Both the position numbers and the translations under genes were made by a program. A stretch of DNA of 64,000 bases, taken from Cupriavidus phytohabitans (lineage in GTDB: Bacteria > Pseudomonadota > Gammaproteobacteria > Burkholderiales > Burkholderiaceae). This document shows, in pieces, positions 27,462 through 36,926 of the stretch. The notes under the pieces were generated by a model that saw nothing but the letters and a program-made list of their open reading frames with translations, had not been told where the DNA came from and did no database searches. Position 1 is the first letter of the stretch. Each line of letters opens with the position of its first letter. The DNA is taken from NCBI RefSeq assembly GCF_000426345.1, contig NZ_AUFE01000005.1, positions 1 through 64,000 on the forward strand, read 5' to 3'.

Positions 27462-28849
27462 CTACCGTCACCCGCACTCTCTATGCGACATCGTCGCACG
27501 TGGCCGCGCTTCGCGGGACGTGCAAGGCAATGGCATTTGTACGCGCAGACCTTTGGCGTCGCTACGGCGCCCTGGGCACCGTCGGCAAGAGTGCGGTTGA
27601 CATCCGCAAGGAAGTCACGGCTGCCGGTTGGTACGCGAACCTCGCGGTGGACGGCACGATCCGCGCCGAGACCACGAAGGATGTCGTCAACGACATCCTG
27701 ACGTACAAGGCAGCCGCATGCGTGAAGGTGCGACAGGCCATCGCAAAGCGAACCGCCGACGAGGCTGAGCGAAAGCGGCTCTATACGCTGCTCAAGCGCG
27801 ACAAGTGGCTCGAAGACAAGTACCTGCACCGGATAATGCGCAAGTACTTTCGGCACGGTGTTTCGAGTTGCGACAATCAGTTCATCGTCCGCTCGGACAA
27901 GCATGAGAGCCGCGTCAGAGACGGGCGGCTTGTCAAAACCCTGCACATCGCCAGGCAATACGGCCATCCGATCGAGCTCACAACCAACAGCAACGGCAAG
28001 AGCGTGAACCTCAAGGGCTGCAACCTACGAGTGATCGTGAAGGGCGATGCGATAGAGATCCACTACGCTACCGAGAAGGCCAAAGGGCGCCTTTGCGGCA
28101 CTGGGGAAATTGGGGTCGACAAGGGCTATACCGAGGCCTTCACGGACTCCGACGGCGGTCATCATGGCCAGTCGTTTGGCCCCGTTCTGAGCGCCTACAG
28201 CGAGCAGGTTGCGAAGACCGGCAAGGCCCGAAACCGGCTGCACGCGCTCGAGAAAGCTTACCGGGAGTCCGGGCGCATTGCCAAGGCTGATCGCATTAGG
28301 AAGTGCAACCTCGGACGCGTGAAGCTGCAGGCACGCCGGGACCGCGCGAAGCAGCGGTTGCGCACGATTGCCTATCAATCGGCTCATACCATCGTGGATA
28401 AAGCGGCGGTGGTCGGCTCGGAAGACCTAACGTCCCCGATCAAGGGGAGGAGTCAGTGGCGGTCCTACAACCGTCGCATGAGCGCATGGGCCAAGGGTGT
28501 ACTGGCTCAAGCGATCGATGAAGTTTGTGCGCAGCGCGGAGCGACGCATGTCGTCGTGAACGCCGCCTATACGTCGCAAATGGACTCGTTCACGGGCTTG
28601 CTGGAAGGCAAGCGCGTGGGTGACAAGTTTTACCGTGTCAACGGGGACGTTCTTCAGGCGGATACTAATGCTGCGCGGAACGTGCGGGACAGGATCCGCG
28701 ACCGGGACATCACCCGGTACATGCCTCACCTCCAGGTGAAGCAGATTCTGTTCGCGCGCTCCTCCGGCGCAACTGAGCGTCAGGTGGCTTCAGTTGGGCG
28801 GCGCAAGTCGCGTCAACGAAGTGCGGATAAATCCAATGCTCAACTTTGA
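27458..28849 (+). CDS. tnpB: TnpB-like RNA-guided nuclease of an IS200/IS605-type element, no zinc ribbon
   Basis: A protein of 463 residues with the OrfB/TnpB arrangement: helical N-terminal half and a split RuvC domain. The RuvC acids are visible at D221 (IGVDKGYTEAF), E322 (VVGSEDLT) and D402 (QADTNAARN), so the nuclease centre looks intact. Between the second and third acids, where TnpB normally has two CxxC pairs, residues 373-398 (starting SQMDSFTGLL) contain no cysteine at all. No tyrosine transposase gene tnpA accompanies it. The guide (omega) RNA would be expected to overlap the 3' end of the gene. It may belong to the divergent TnpB-related accessory group; DNA cleavage is likely but not certain. 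Confidence 0.85.
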   Translation: MTTVTRTLYATSSHVAALRGTCKAMAFVRADLWRRYGALGTVGKSAVDIRKEVTAAGWYANLAVDGTIRAETTKDVVNDILTYKAAACVKVRQAIAKRTADEAERKRLYTLLKRDKWLEDKYLHRIMRKYFRHGVSSCDNQFIVRSDKHESRVRDGRLVKTLHIARQYGHPIELTTNSNGKSVNLKGCNLRVIVKGDAIEIHYATEKAKGRLCGTGEIGVDKGYTEAFTDSDGGHHGQSFGPVLSAYSEQVAKTGKARNRLHALEKAYRESGRIAKADRIRKCNLGRVKLQARRDRAKQRLRTIAYQSAHTIVDKAAVVGSEDLTSPIKGRSQWRSYNRRMSAWAKGVLAQAIDEVCAQRGATHVVVNAAYTSQMDSFTGLLEGKRVGDKFYRVNGDVLQADTNAARNVRDRIRDRDITRYMPHLQVKQILFARSSGATERQVASVGRRKSRQRSADKSNAQL

Positions 28850-28858
28850 GCAGATTTT
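28838..28858 (+). terminator. small hairpin with T-rich tail at the tnpB 3' end
   Basis: GCTCA (28838-28842), loop ACTT, TGAGC (28847-28851), then AGATTTT. It overlaps the tnpB stop codon and lies directly before the META lipoprotein gene. It could be the right-end hairpin of the element, the 3' boundary of its guide RNA, or a weak terminator. Confidence 0.4.
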
Positions 28859-29719
28859 ATGGAACAGCTTACCGAAATGCAGACACCCCTTCGCGGCATA
28901 TGTCGGAACCTCGGCCGGAACATTGGCCAGCGCAGCGCAGCCGTTGCGCTTGCCACCGCCGCCGCCACCCTTGCCGCCTGCGCCACCGCACCGGCCCCCG
29001 GCCTTCCCAGCGCCGGCGCCAACCTCAACCAGACGCAGCCATCCGGTCCCAGCCGCTGGGAACTGGTGCGCTGGCAGCAGGCCGACGGCACGCTGCGCGA
29101 CATCCCGCATGGCGACAACGGCGAGCCCATCATCTTCGAGTTCAGCGAGGGCATCGATGCCGCGCAGGGCACGGTCAGCGGCACCAGCGGCTGCAACCGC
29201 TTTAGCGGCAGCTACGGCAAGACGGCTACCGGCATACGCTTCGACCGCGTCGCCGGCACGCGCATGGCCTGCCCGCCGCCGCGCATGGAACTGGAGTCGG
29301 CGCTGCTCAAGGCAATGGAGGGCTCGTTCACCACCGTCGGCACGCAGCCATCGGTGGCCACCACCGGACGGCAGGTTATCTGGAAGATCGCCAGTGGCGA
29401 TCTGCTGCAGTTTGCCGAGCGTGAAGGCGTGGGCAGGCGCGGCGCGGCTGCCGCAGCGGGCGGCGTGGAGAAGATCGTCTATATCGATTCGCAGCGCGTG
29501 GAGTGTGCGGGCGTCGGCAAGATGATGTGCTACCGCTGGCGCGAGTCGCCGGACGCGCCGTGGCAGCTCTGGTACGGGCCGATCGAGGGGCTGGATTTCG
29601 AGCAGGGGGTTTCGTACAAGCTGCGCGTGCGCGAATACCAGGTGCCGAATCCGCCGGCGGATGCGTCGTCGATCAGGTGGCAGCTGTTGAAGGTGGAGTC
29701 GCGGACGCGGGCGCAATAG
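28859..29719 (+). CDS. META and DUF4377 domain lipoprotein (HslJ-like)
   Basis: A protein of 286 residues; a start at 28877 (MQTPLRG) is equally possible. A hydrophobic stretch ends in the lipobox LAAC (cysteine about residue 41), so an envelope lipoprotein is expected. The first domain has SGTSGCNRFSGSY and GTRMACPPPRMELE, the META/HslJ signature. The second, after about residue 200, has IYIDSQRVECAGVG and LWYGPIEGLDFEQGVSYKL, typical of DUF4377. The function is not established; HslJ is linked to heat and novobiocin resistance in E. coli. The TnpB element ends only about ten bases upstream, so the native promoter may be displaced. Confidence 0.85.
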   Translation: MEQLTEMQTPLRGICRNLGRNIGQRSAAVALATAAATLAACATAPAPGLPSAGANLNQTQPSGPSRWELVRWQQADGTLRDIPHGDNGEPIIFEFSEGIDAAQGTVSGTSGCNRFSGSYGKTATGIRFDRVAGTRMACPPPRMELESALLKAMEGSFTTVGTQPSVATTGRQVIWKIASGDLLQFAEREGVGRRGAAAAAGGVEKIVYIDSQRVECAGVGKMMCYRWRESPDAPWQLWYGPIEGLDFEQGVSYKLRVREYQVPNPPADASSIRWQLLKVESRTRAQ

Positions 29720-29770
29720 CAATGCGCTTTGCCGTGCGGCAGGTTTCCTCCAGCATCACTGCATAAAGAA

Positions 29771-29795
29771 AACGGGCCGCAGTCGCGGCCCGTTT
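29771..29795. terminator. bidirectional terminator
   Basis: ACGGGCCGC, loop AGTC, GCGGCCCGT followed by TT and preceded by AAAAC. It lies between the convergent META lipoprotein and tolC genes and can serve both. Confidence 0.8.
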
Positions 29796-29812
29796 GCATC
29801 GTGTCAATTGGC

Positions 29813-31315
29813 TCAGGAGCGCGGCGTACCGCCATCGCGCCGCACACCGCGGCGATCCGCGGTGGCCGCCTTTGCCGGCGCCTTGCCCGCCTGCCCCGGC
29901 ACCGGCAGCTTGTACATCGACCCCGGCGTCGAAGTCAGCAGCGTATTGATCTGCACCACATCCGCTTCCTGCAGCACCCCCGTGGAAGCCTTCAGCCGCA
30001 AGCCGTTCATGATGGTGTCATAGCGCGCCTTGGCCAGGTCGCGCCGCGTGGAAAACAACTGCGCTTCGGCGTTCAGCACATCGATATTGATGCGCACGCC
30101 GACCTCATAACCCAGCTGGTTCGATTCCACCGCGCTCTGCGCCGAGCGCTCGGCGGCTTCCAGCGCCTTGACCTGGGCCAGGCCATTGGAGACGCCGGAG
30201 TAGGTCTGCCGCGCCGTCTGCGCGGCCGTGCGGCGCGCGAACTCCAGGTCGCTGGCGGCCTTGTCGGCCAGCGCGATGGTTTCGCGCACGCGCGACTGGA
30301 TCTGGCCGCCGGAGAAAATCGGCATGGTCAGCTGCACGCCGATCTGCGACGCGTTGTAGTGCGTCGAGATCGCCTGCGTGGCGCTGCCGGTCTGGTTGTT
30401 GAAACCGTACGACGCCACCAGGTCGACCGACGGCAAATGCCCGGCCTTGGCCTTGTTGGTCTCGCGCTGCGCGGTTTCCAGGTTATAGCCGGCCAGGTTG
30501 ACCTGCGGGTTGCTGGTCTCGGCCTGCGCGGCCCAGGCGTTGACGTCGGGCGGCTGCGGGCCGGGGATGGGCGCCTCGGAGCGCAGGCCCATCAGTTCGT
30601 CGACCGGCTTGCCGGTGATCTGCTGCAGCGTGGCGCGCCGGATCTCCAGGTCGTTCTGCGCGGCGATCTCGGTCGAGGTGGCCAGGTCGTAGCGCGCCTG
30701 GGCGTCGTTGGCATCGACGATGGTGGCGGTGCCGACCTCGAAGTTGCGCTTGGCCTGCTCCAGCTGCTCGCCGATCGCCTTCTTCTGCGCGCGTGCCAGG
30801 TACAGGTTGTCCTGCGCGGCGAGCACGTCGAAGTAGGCCTGCGCGCTGCGCGTGATCAGGTCGAGCTCGGCCTGGTGGAAGGTGACTTCGCCCGCCATCG
30901 CGGCCAGCTCGCCCTGCTTGTAGGTTTCCCAGCGGTCCCAGCGGAACAGCGGCTGGCTCAGCTGCAACTGCCAGTTGTTGTTGTTGAAGAAACGCGTGCC
31001 CGAAGCGCTGGGCGAGCCGGCGATCGGCAGCGAGGCGGTCTGGTCGAGCTTGGTGCGGTTGGCGCCGGCGGTGCCGACAATCTGCGGCAGCAGCCCCGCG
31101 CGGCCCTGCGGCAGCTTCTCGCGCGTGGCGAGCAACTGCGAGCGGGCGCTGGCGAACTGCGCGTCATTGGATTGCGCATCGCGATAGACCTGCAGCAGGT
31201 CGGCCGCGCCTGCCGGTGCCGCGGGCAGCATGGCAAGCAGCGGAGCAAGCAGGGTAGCCGCGATCGCCAGGCGTGTCCGGATCGCTCCGGGCAGGGCGTT
31301 GGGCGCAAACGTCAT
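29813..31315 (-). CDS. tolC: TolC-family outer membrane channel
   Basis: A protein of 500 residues with an N-terminal signal sequence ending around APAGAADLLQVY. Two homologous halves of outer membrane efflux helices are present; the start SQLLATREKLPQGRAGLLPQ is typical. The C-terminal tail is glycine/arginine-rich. It forms the exit duct for type I secretion and RND pumps. It is on the same strand as the RND operon but separated by rhodanese and pcm. The tolC-rhodanese-pcm order is what I associate with Cupriavidus/Ralstonia. Confidence 0.92.
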   Translation of the reverse strand: MTFAPNALPGAIRTRLAIAATLLAPLLAMLPAAPAGAADLLQVYRDAQSNDAQFASARSQLLATREKLPQGRAGLLPQIVGTAGANRTKLDQTASLPIAGSPSASGTRFFNNNNWQLQLSQPLFRWDRWETYKQGELAAMAGEVTFHQAELDLITRSAQAYFDVLAAQDNLYLARAQKKAIGEQLEQAKRNFEVGTATIVDANDAQARYDLATSTEIAAQNDLEIRRATLQQITGKPVDELMGLRSEAPIPGPQPPDVNAWAAQAETSNPQVNLAGYNLETAQRETNKAKAGHLPSVDLVASYGFNNQTGSATQAISTHYNASQIGVQLTMPIFSGGQIQSRVRETIALADKAASDLEFARRTAAQTARQTYSGVSNGLAQVKALEAAERSAQSAVESNQLGYEVGVRINIDVLNAEAQLFSTRRDLAKARYDTIMNGLRLKASTGVLQEADVVQINTLLTSTPGSMYKLPVPGQAGKAPAKAATADRRGVRRDGGTPRS

Positions 31316-31427
31316 GACACCTCCAGGTTGCCGGGCGCGGGCCGCGGCTACGGTCGTTTCTTCTTCGGAATGCTGCTTGCGGTGCGAGTGAAAGCGGCCG
31401 GCCCGCGTGGGCCGGCCGCGGCTCGCT

Positions 31428-31751
31428 TCAGTACTTCGGCATCGCCGGGTCCACCTCGCTGGCCCAGGCGTCGACGCCGCCGGTCAGGTTGTAGACCTTG
31501 GCGTAGCCCTGGCGCTCCAGGAACGCGGCCACCTGCATGCTGCGCATGCCGTGGTGGCAGATGCAGACGATGTCGGCGTCTTCATCCAGTTCGGCGGCGC
31601 GTGCCGGGATGTCGCGCATCGGGATATGGGTGATGCCGGGCATGGCGCAGGTCTGCACCTCCCAGCCTTCACGCACGTCCAGCAGGACCGGCCTGGCGCG
31701 GCTGGTATCGGCCATCCACTGGGCCAGTTCGGTCGGCTTGATCACCTGCAT
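31428..31751 (-). CDS. rhodanese-like domain protein
   Basis: A single rhodanese domain of 107 residues. The active loop is CHHGMRS with the catalytic cysteine at about residue 65, the short CxxGxR form of GlpE-like sulfurtransferases. It should transfer sulfane sulfur in the cytoplasm. It follows pcm by 13 bases and probably belongs to the same transcript. Confidence 0.9.
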   Translation of the reverse strand: MQVIKPTELAQWMADTSRARPVLLDVREGWEVQTCAMPGITHIPMRDIPARAAELDEDADIVCICHHGMRSMQVAAFLERQGYAKVYNLTGGVDAWASEVDPAMPKY

Positions 31752-31764
31752 GATGGAACGGTCC

Positions 31765-32418
31765 TCAGAACTGGAACTGCGACGGACGGGCCGCGCCCTG
31801 CAGGGGCTTGACCGCCGTCTCGAACAGGTTGACGACCTGGTACTCGGTCTCGGACACGCGCGTGATGAGGCGCGCTTCCATTACCGGCAGTTCGCCTACG
31901 AAGGCCGCGATGCGGCCGCCCACCTTGACCTGCGACAGGATCGACTGCGGCAAGGCCGGCAGCGAGCCCGAGATGCAGATCACGTCGTACGGCGCCGCGG
32001 CGGCCCAGCCGTCGGCGGCATTGCCTTCGGCGACGTCGACGTTGGTGACGCCGGCGTTGGCCAGGTTGGTGCGGGCCAATTCGACCAGCTCGGGCACGAT
32101 GTCCACGGTCAGCACGTGGCGCGCGCGGTTGGCCAGCAGGGCGGCCATGTAGCCGGAGCCGGCGCCGATTTCCAGCACGTTCTCATGCTTGCGCACGGCC
32201 AGGTCCTGCAGGATGCGCGCTTCGACCCGCGGCGGCAGCATGTTCTGCCCGGCGGGCAGCGGAATCTCCATGTCGACGAACGCCAGCGAGGCGTACGCGG
32301 CCGGGACGAACTGCTCCCGCTTGACCACCGCCAGCAGGTCCAGGATTTCCTGGTCCAGCACGTCCCACGGGCGGATTTGCTGTTCGATCATGTTGAATCG
32401 GGCTTTTTCGAGATCCAT
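31765..32418 (-). CDS. pcm: protein-L-isoaspartate O-methyltransferase
   Basis: About 217 residues from ATG 32418, preceded by AAGGA eight bases upstream; an upstream TTG would overlap this site. The SAM-binding motif is VLEIGAGSGYMAALLA and the family start MDLEKARFNMIEQQIRPWDV is present. It methylates isoaspartyl residues in damaged proteins. The substrate-side loop PAGQNMLPPR differs from classical PCM, so a related methyltransferase role cannot be excluded. Confidence 0.88.
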   Translation of the reverse strand: MDLEKARFNMIEQQIRPWDVLDQEILDLLAVVKREQFVPAAYASLAFVDMEIPLPAGQNMLPPRVEARILQDLAVRKHENVLEIGAGSGYMAALLANRARHVLTVDIVPELVELARTNLANAGVTNVDVAEGNAADGWAAAAPYDVICISGSLPALPQSILSQVKVGGRIAAFVGELPVMEARLITRVSETEYQVVNLFETAVKPLQGAARPSQFQF

Positions 32419-32532
32419 CTTGCCATTCCTTACCAAGGCCAACCGCTGTCGTTCTGTGCGCCGGCCGCGCGGTGCCCACGGCCGGACAGTCTTGTCTAAC
32501 CCGCTATTTTAACCTTGCGGACGCCGTCGGGT

Positions 32533-35500
32533 TCATTCCGCGCTGGCCTCCGTGGGCCCCGGCAATTCCTGCGTGGCCGGGCGTGCGGCGGCGGCCGCGA
32601 CGTGGGTCGGTGAGGGCGCGGGCGCCTTGCCTTGCCACAGCCGGCGCAACCACGCGCCAAAATCATCGAGATACGTATAGATCACAGGCACCACCACCAG
32701 CGTCAGGATCGACGAGGTAATGATCCCGCCGATCACCGTCTGGCCCATCGGCGCTCGCTGCTCGGCGCCTTCGCCCAGGCTGAAGGCCAGCGGCACCATA
32801 CCGAAGATCATCGCCAGCGTGGTCATCAGGATCGGACGCAGGCGCACGCGCGCGGCTTCGACCAGCGCGGCCTCGCGCGACAACGGCTGGCGGCCATCGG
32901 CGCCATCCACATGCCCTTGCCGCGCCTGGTTGGCAAAGTCCACCAGCAGGATCGCATTCTTCGTCACCAGCCCCATCAGCATGATGAAGCTGATGATCGA
33001 GAACATGTTCAGCGTCGAGCGGAACAGCAGCAGCGCAGCGAACACCCCCACGAGCGTCAGCGGCAGCGAGCTCATGATCGCGATCGGCTGGAAGAAGCTG
33101 GCGAACTGAGAGGCCAGGATCATGTAGATGAAGATCACCGCCAGCGCCAGCGCCGACACGGCGTAGCCGAAGGACTCGTTCATCGACTTGGTCGAGCCGC
33201 CGAAACGGTACTTGTACCCAGCCGGCCAGTTCATGCCGTCCAGCGTGGCCTTGACGTCGCGCGCCACTTCGCCGGCGGAGCGCCCGGCCACGTTGGCGGT
33301 CAGCTCGACCTCGCGGTTCAGGTCGCGCCGGCTGATCTGGTTGGCGCCGGTGGTCGGCACCAGCTCGGCGATCTGGCGCAGCGGTACCATCTTTGGCGAG
33401 CCGTCGGCGTTGGCCTGGCTGCTGGCGATCATCAGCGCGCTCAGGTCGGCCATGCCGGTGCGCGCATCTTTTGGCAGGCGCACGCGCACGTCGTAGTTCT
33501 CGTCATCGGGCGCGCGCCAGGAGCTGATCGCGTCCCCCGCCAGCAGCGGGCGCAGCGCATTGCCGATCTGCGCCACGCCCATGCCCAGGTCAGAGGCCAG
33601 CTCGCGGCGGATGCGGATCTCGATGGTGGGGCGGTCGTCCTTCATGCTGGAGTCGAGGTCGGCCAGGCCGGGGATTGCGCGCATGCGCTTGCCGGCTTCC
33701 TGCGACAGCCGGCGCAGCTCGCTGAGGTCGTCGCCCTGGATCGAAACCTGGATCGCCTTCTGGCCGCCGGCGCCATCGGGCATGCCGACCATCGTCAGCG
33801 TGATGCCCGCAATGCCCGCGAGCCGCTCGCGGATCAGCGGGTTGAGCTGCGCGGTCGAGAGCTTGCGCGCGCGCCGCTCGGTCAGCCGCACCGAAACCAG
33901 CGCGTTGTTGCGCCCCGAGGCGTTGCCCGAGTTGATGGTGGCATAGGTGTAGGCGACTTCCGGGAATGACTTCAGCGCGGCTTCCACCTGCCGCACCTTG
34001 GCCTCGGTGACTTCGAGCGATGTGCCTACCGGCGTGGTGAAACCGACCTGTGTCTCGCCCAGGTCGGCATTGGGCACGAATTCCGTGCCGATCAGCGGCA
34101 CCAGTGCAAAACTGCCGAAGAACGTCACCGCCGCGATGATCGCGGTCGCCAGCCGGTGCTTCAGCGCCCAGCCGAGCATCGCGGCGTAGCCGTTGCCGAG
34201 GCGGTCCATGCGGGCCGAGAACCAGTCGAGCATCCGGCCGATGGTGCGGCCATACCAGCTCTTCTTGTTGCCGGTCCCGTGCAGGTCGGGGTCTTGCCAG
34301 ACCGACGACAGCATCGGGTCCAGCGTGAACGACACGAACATCGAGATCAGCACCGCCGCCACCACCGTAATGCCGAACTGGTGGAAGAAGCGCCCGATGA
34401 TCCCGCCCATGAAGCCCACCGGCAGGAACACCGCGACGATCGAGAAGGTGGTGGCCAGCACCGCCAGCCCGATCTCGTTGGTGCCGTCCAGCGCCGCGCT
34501 GCGGTGGTCCTTGCCCATCAGGTTGTGGCGCACGATGTTCTCGCGCACCACGATGGCATCGTCGATCAGCAGGCCCACGCACAGCGACAGCGCCATCAGC
34601 GTGATCACGTTGAGCGTGAAGCCGCACATATACATCACGCCGAAGGTGCCGATCAGCGCGATCGGCAGCGTCAGGCCGGTAATCACCGTGCTGCGCCACG
34701 AGCCGAGGAACAGGAACACGATCGCCACAGTCAGGAACGCGCCTTCCAGCAACGTGGAGCGCACCTCCTTCACGCTGCTGCGGATGCCGCGCGCGGTGTC
34801 GTTGACGACGTTGAGCTGCACGCCGGCGGGCACCAGCCTGCGGACCTCGTCGGTCATGCGCACCAGGCCGTCGACGGTATCGACGGTGTTCTGGCCCTGC
34901 GCCTTCACCACCGACAGGAAGAGGGCGCGTTTGCCGTCGAGCAGCGCCAGGCTTTCCTGCTCTTCCTGGCCGTCGCGCACGTCGGCGATCTCGCCCAGCG
35001 TGACCGGCTGGCCGGCGCGGCGCGCCACGATGATCTGGCGGAAGGCGTCGGGCGTGGGCACGCGGCCCTTGATCTGCACCACGGTCTCGGTGGACGACGA
35101 GCGCAGCTCGCCCGCGGGCAGCTCCTGGTTCTCGTTGCGGATCGCGTTCATCACCTGGTCGACGCCGATGCCCAACGCCTCCAGCTGCGCGGGGCGGATG
35201 CGGATCTCGACCTCGCGTCTGGTGCCGCCGACGAGATTGATCGCGCCCACGCCGCGCACCGTCTCCAGCCGCTTGCGCACGATCTGGTCGGCGATGGTGG
35301 TCAGCTCGCGCTGGCTGCGGCTGGCGCCCGGGGCGTTGGACACCGACAGGTAGAAGATCGGCGCGTCGGACGGGTCATAGCGCAGCACGCGCGGATCCTT
35401 GACCTCGTCGCGGAACTGCGGCCGGATCAGCGCGATCTTGTCGCGCACGTCCTGCGCGGCCTGGCCGACATCGACGCTCAGGTCAAACTTGATGACGACG

Positions 35501-35769
35501 ACCGAGGTGCCCTGGTACGAGTGCGAAAAAATCTCGTCGATGCCGGAGATGGTGTTGACGATCTCTTCGACCTTGCGCGTGACGTCGGATTCAACCGATT
35601 CCGGCGCGGCGCCCGGGTATTCGGTCTGCACCACGACCACCGGGAAGGTGATGTCGGGGAACTGGTCGACCGGCAGGCGCTGGTAGGAGAACAGCCCCAC
35701 CACGATGAAGGCCATCATCATCATGGTGGCCAGTACCGGGTTGCGGATGGACAGGCGAGTGAACCACAT
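32533..35769 (-). CDS. RND efflux transporter (HAE1 family)
   Basis: A protein of 1078 residues with the AcrB/MdtB layout: a membrane segment at residues 10-30, a large periplasmic loop, a central helix bundle, a second loop and a final bundle. The proton relay Asp pair is in SLCVGLLIDDAIVVRENI (about residue 405). The porter-domain start LPVDQFPDITFPVVVVQTEY is typical of the HAE1 group. It should export drugs, detergents or aromatic compounds. It follows the adaptor gene by 44 bases and both are downstream of tetR. The partner channel may be the TolC gene at 29.8-31.3 kb. Confidence 0.93.
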   Translation of the reverse strand: MWFTRLSIRNPVLATMMMMAFIVVGLFSYQRLPVDQFPDITFPVVVVQTEYPGAAPESVESDVTRKVEEIVNTISGIDEIFSHSYQGTSVVVIKFDLSVDVGQAAQDVRDKIALIRPQFRDEVKDPRVLRYDPSDAPIFYLSVSNAPGASRSQRELTTIADQIVRKRLETVRGVGAINLVGGTRREVEIRIRPAQLEALGIGVDQVMNAIRNENQELPAGELRSSSTETVVQIKGRVPTPDAFRQIIVARRAGQPVTLGEIADVRDGQEEQESLALLDGKRALFLSVVKAQGQNTVDTVDGLVRMTDEVRRLVPAGVQLNVVNDTARGIRSSVKEVRSTLLEGAFLTVAIVFLFLGSWRSTVITGLTLPIALIGTFGVMYMCGFTLNVITLMALSLCVGLLIDDAIVVRENIVRHNLMGKDHRSAALDGTNEIGLAVLATTFSIVAVFLPVGFMGGIIGRFFHQFGITVVAAVLISMFVSFTLDPMLSSVWQDPDLHGTGNKKSWYGRTIGRMLDWFSARMDRLGNGYAAMLGWALKHRLATAIIAAVTFFGSFALVPLIGTEFVPNADLGETQVGFTTPVGTSLEVTEAKVRQVEAALKSFPEVAYTYATINSGNASGRNNALVSVRLTERRARKLSTAQLNPLIRERLAGIAGITLTMVGMPDGAGGQKAIQVSIQGDDLSELRRLSQEAGKRMRAIPGLADLDSSMKDDRPTIEIRIRRELASDLGMGVAQIGNALRPLLAGDAISSWRAPDDENYDVRVRLPKDARTGMADLSALMIASSQANADGSPKMVPLRQIAELVPTTGANQISRRDLNREVELTANVAGRSAGEVARDVKATLDGMNWPAGYKYRFGGSTKSMNESFGYAVSALALAVIFIYMILASQFASFFQPIAIMSSLPLTLVGVFAALLLFRSTLNMFSIISFIMLMGLVTKNAILLVDFANQARQGHVDGADGRQPLSREAALVEAARVRLRPILMTTLAMIFGMVPLAFSLGEGAEQRAPMGQTVIGGIITSSILTLVVVPVIYTYLDDFGAWLRRLWQGKAPAPSPTHVAAAAARPATQELPGPTEASAE

Positions 35770-35813
35770 GGGGCGCGTTCCGTGTCGGGGCTAAACGTCA
35801 GGCCGTTACGTCG

Positions 35814-36926
35814 TCAAGCCTTCACGCGCCGCACCTGGCTGCCGCTGCGCAGCGTGCCGAGGTTGGTGCGCACGATCTCGGTGCCGGCATCGAGACCGGA
35901 GACGATCTCCACCAGCCCGCTGCTCTCGTCGCGCACGCCCAGCTGCACCGGGCGCTCGGCCAGCACGTCCTTGTCGATGGCGTAGACGAAGGCACGCTCG
36001 CCTTCCCTGCGCACCGCCGAGGCGGGCACGGCCACCACGCCCGACCGCTGGCCCAGCACCAGTGCGCCACGCGCGAACATGCCGGCGCGCAGCCTGGTGT
36101 CGCGGTTCTCCACGCGGACATAGACCATGATGCTGCGCGTGCCCTGCATGACGGCCGGGTTGATCCGCACCAGCTTGCCGGTAAAGCGCCCGGCGCCTTC
36201 CACGTCGAGCTCGACCGCCTGGCCGACGCTGGCGCGCGCCACGTCGGCCATCGGCACCGGCGCCTCCAGTTCCAGCACGCGCAGGTCGACCACGTCGACC
36301 AGGCGCGTATCGGGCGACACCTTCTCGCCCGGCTGCACCGCACGCGCGGCGACCATGCCGTCGAGCGGAGCCTTGACCACGGTGTCGGCCAGCGCCTTCC
36401 GCGCCACCGCCAGGCCGCCCTGGGCGGCATCGAGGTTGGCGCGGGCCACGTCCAGGTCGGACTGGAATTTGTCGAACGCGGTCTTCGAGATAAAGCCCTT
36501 GCCGACCAGCTCGCGGTTGCGCTCCCAGGTCTGGCGCGAGTTCTGGAACTGACCCTCCATGGCCAGCATCTGGCCGCGGGCCTGCGCCACCCTGGCCTCG
36601 TATTCGGTCGGGTCGATGCGCGCGATCACCTGGCCGGCGCGCACCGGCTCGCCTTCGCGCACCAGCACCTGCTGCACTTCACCCGAGACCTTGGCCTTGA
36701 CCGACGCCTGGTTCAGCGCGCGCAGGCTGCCCGACAGCGGCAGCGAGACCTGCAGGTCCTGGCGGCCCACGCTGACGAGGTCGGTCTGCAAAAACTCCAC
36801 TACGTTCGCGGCGGCCTGTGCTGGCGGTTGCGGCTGGCGCGCGCTGCCGGCCTTGCGCACGGCGGCCACGGCGCTCAGCACCGCGATGGCGCAGGCCACG
36901 GCGATCAGCAGGGTCTTTCGTTTCAT
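35814..36926 (-). CDS. RND periplasmic adaptor (membrane fusion protein)
   Basis: About 370 residues from ATG 36926, which forms an ATGA overlap with the tetR stop; the longer reading has a low-complexity arginine-rich leader that is the shadow of the tetR repeat. An N-terminal hydrophobic anchor (LLIAVACAIAVLSAVAAV) is followed by lipoyl halves (SVKAKVSGEVQQVLVREGEP and VVKAPLDGMVAARAVQPGE), a coiled-coil hairpin between them and beta-barrel domains. It links the inner membrane pump to the outer membrane channel. Confidence 0.92.
   Translation of the reverse strand: MKRKTLLIAVACAIAVLSAVAAVRKAGSARQPQPPAQAAANVVEFLQTDLVSVGRQDLQVSLPLSGSLRALNQASVKAKVSGEVQQVLVREGEPVRAGQVIARIDPTEYEARVAQARGQMLAMEGQFQNSRQTWERNRELVGKGFISKTAFDKFQSDLDVARANLDAAQGGLAVARKALADTVVKAPLDGMVAARAVQPGEKVSPDTRLVDVVDLRVLELEAPVPMADVARASVGQAVELDVEGAGRFTGKLVRINPAVMQGTRSIMVYVRVENRDTRLRAGMFARGALVLGQRSGVVAVPASAVRREGERAFVYAIDKDVLAERPVQLGVRDESSGLVEIVSGLDAGTEIVRTNLGTLRSGSQVRRVKA

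Noticed and set aside
27458-28849. TnpB-like gene as a nuclease-dead repressor (TldR type)
   Set aside because: The RuvC acids D221, E322 and D402 are all present, whereas TldR proteins have lost them.
29729-36000. Very long plus-strand frames opposite tolC, pcm and the RND pump (up to 634 codons)
   Set aside because: Rich in Arg/His/Gln/Gly with no recognisable fold and exactly antisense to well supported genes.
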